Shown piece after piece: positions 6,468 to 6,497 of a DNA stretch of 6,497 bases. Position numbers and translations under genes: made by a program. The notes beneath the pieces are model-generated. The model ran no database searches, was not told where the DNA came from, and worked only from the letters and a program-made list of their open reading frames with translations. The DNA comes from Elusimicrobiota bacterium (GTDB lineage: Bacteria; Elusimicrobiota; Elusimicrobia; FEN-1173), in assembly GCA_003158755.1 (NCBI GenBank), contig PMLF01000154.1:1-6497 (forward strand), in the 5' to 3' direction. Within the stretch, counting starts at the first letter, position 1. Every line of letters begins with the position of its first letter.

Positions 6468-6494
6468 TAGGGGCGGGTCTAAGACCCGCCCCTA
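6468..6494. repeat. Near-perfect GC-rich palindrome upstream of the gene run
   Basis: Two 13-bp arms, 6468-6480 (TAGGGGCGGGTCT) and 6482-6494, are exact reverse complements around a single central base at 6481. With no gene recognisable in 6438-6497 this is the only feature there apart from the smaller hairpin. It may be a REP-like dispersed palindrome or a bidirectional intergenic terminator for a gene beyond the right edge; no T-run is seen on the minus side and the plus side is cut by the window end. Confidence 0.8.
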
Positions 6495-6497
6495 ACT

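Noticed and set aside
1..6497. Search for CRISPR arrays, tRNA or rRNA genes, transposases, toxin-antitoxin or defence genes
   Set aside because: No direct-repeat arrays, cloverleaf-like sequences, or proteins of such families were seen; all five coding regions belong to recognised housekeeping or DUF1805 families.

Overview
The window is a GC-rich, almost fully coding stretch with a single tight gene run, all on the minus strand. In the direction of transcription the order is: a DUF1805 (YunC-like) small protein, an RlmD/RumA-type tRNA/rRNA uracil-C5 methyltransferase, the transcription-repair coupling factor Mfd, a parvulin-type peptidyl-prolyl isomerase lipoprotein, and a SurA-like parvulin foldase whose C-terminus runs off the left edge. 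Junctions are +4 nt, a 4-nt ATGA overlap, +15 nt and +9 nt, so this looks like one polycistronic unit. No gene-free stretch reaches 300 bases; the longest is the 60-base leader at the right edge.

The organism is a bacterium with an outer membrane or at least an extensive envelope-folding apparatus: a secreted SurA-like protein and a lipoprotein foldase lie side by side. GC bias is strong, and Shine-Dalgarno sites are clear at only two of the five starts (the DUF1805 gene and the SurA-like gene); the others appear to rely on coupling. An mfd-parvulin-SurA order, a YunC-like gene and a short GC-rich dispersed-looking palindrome would fit an uncultivated Gram-negative lineage (an Elusimicrobiota-, Omnitrophota- or deltaproteobacteria-like genome), but this is a guess from memory and the sequence alone does not fix the phylum.

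Region by region: 6438-6497 is a leader with a near-perfect 13-bp-arm palindrome and a second hairpin just before the ribosome site of the first gene; 6147-6437 DUF1805; 4763-6142 the 4Fe-4S methyltransferase; 1686-4766 Mfd (1026 residues, with a shortened UvrB-homology/D3 region); 819-1670 the lipoprotein foldase; 1-809 the SurA-like foldase, started from TTG.

Functionally the run mixes information processing (23S rRNA modification, removal of stalled RNA polymerase and recruitment of excision repair) with envelope protein folding. There is no pathway that obviously unites them; shared transcription is the only link visible. I found no mobile element, CRISPR array, RNA gene, toxin-antitoxin or defence system, and nothing that amounts to a new system. 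The points worth a second look are structural variants within known families and the leader repeats.
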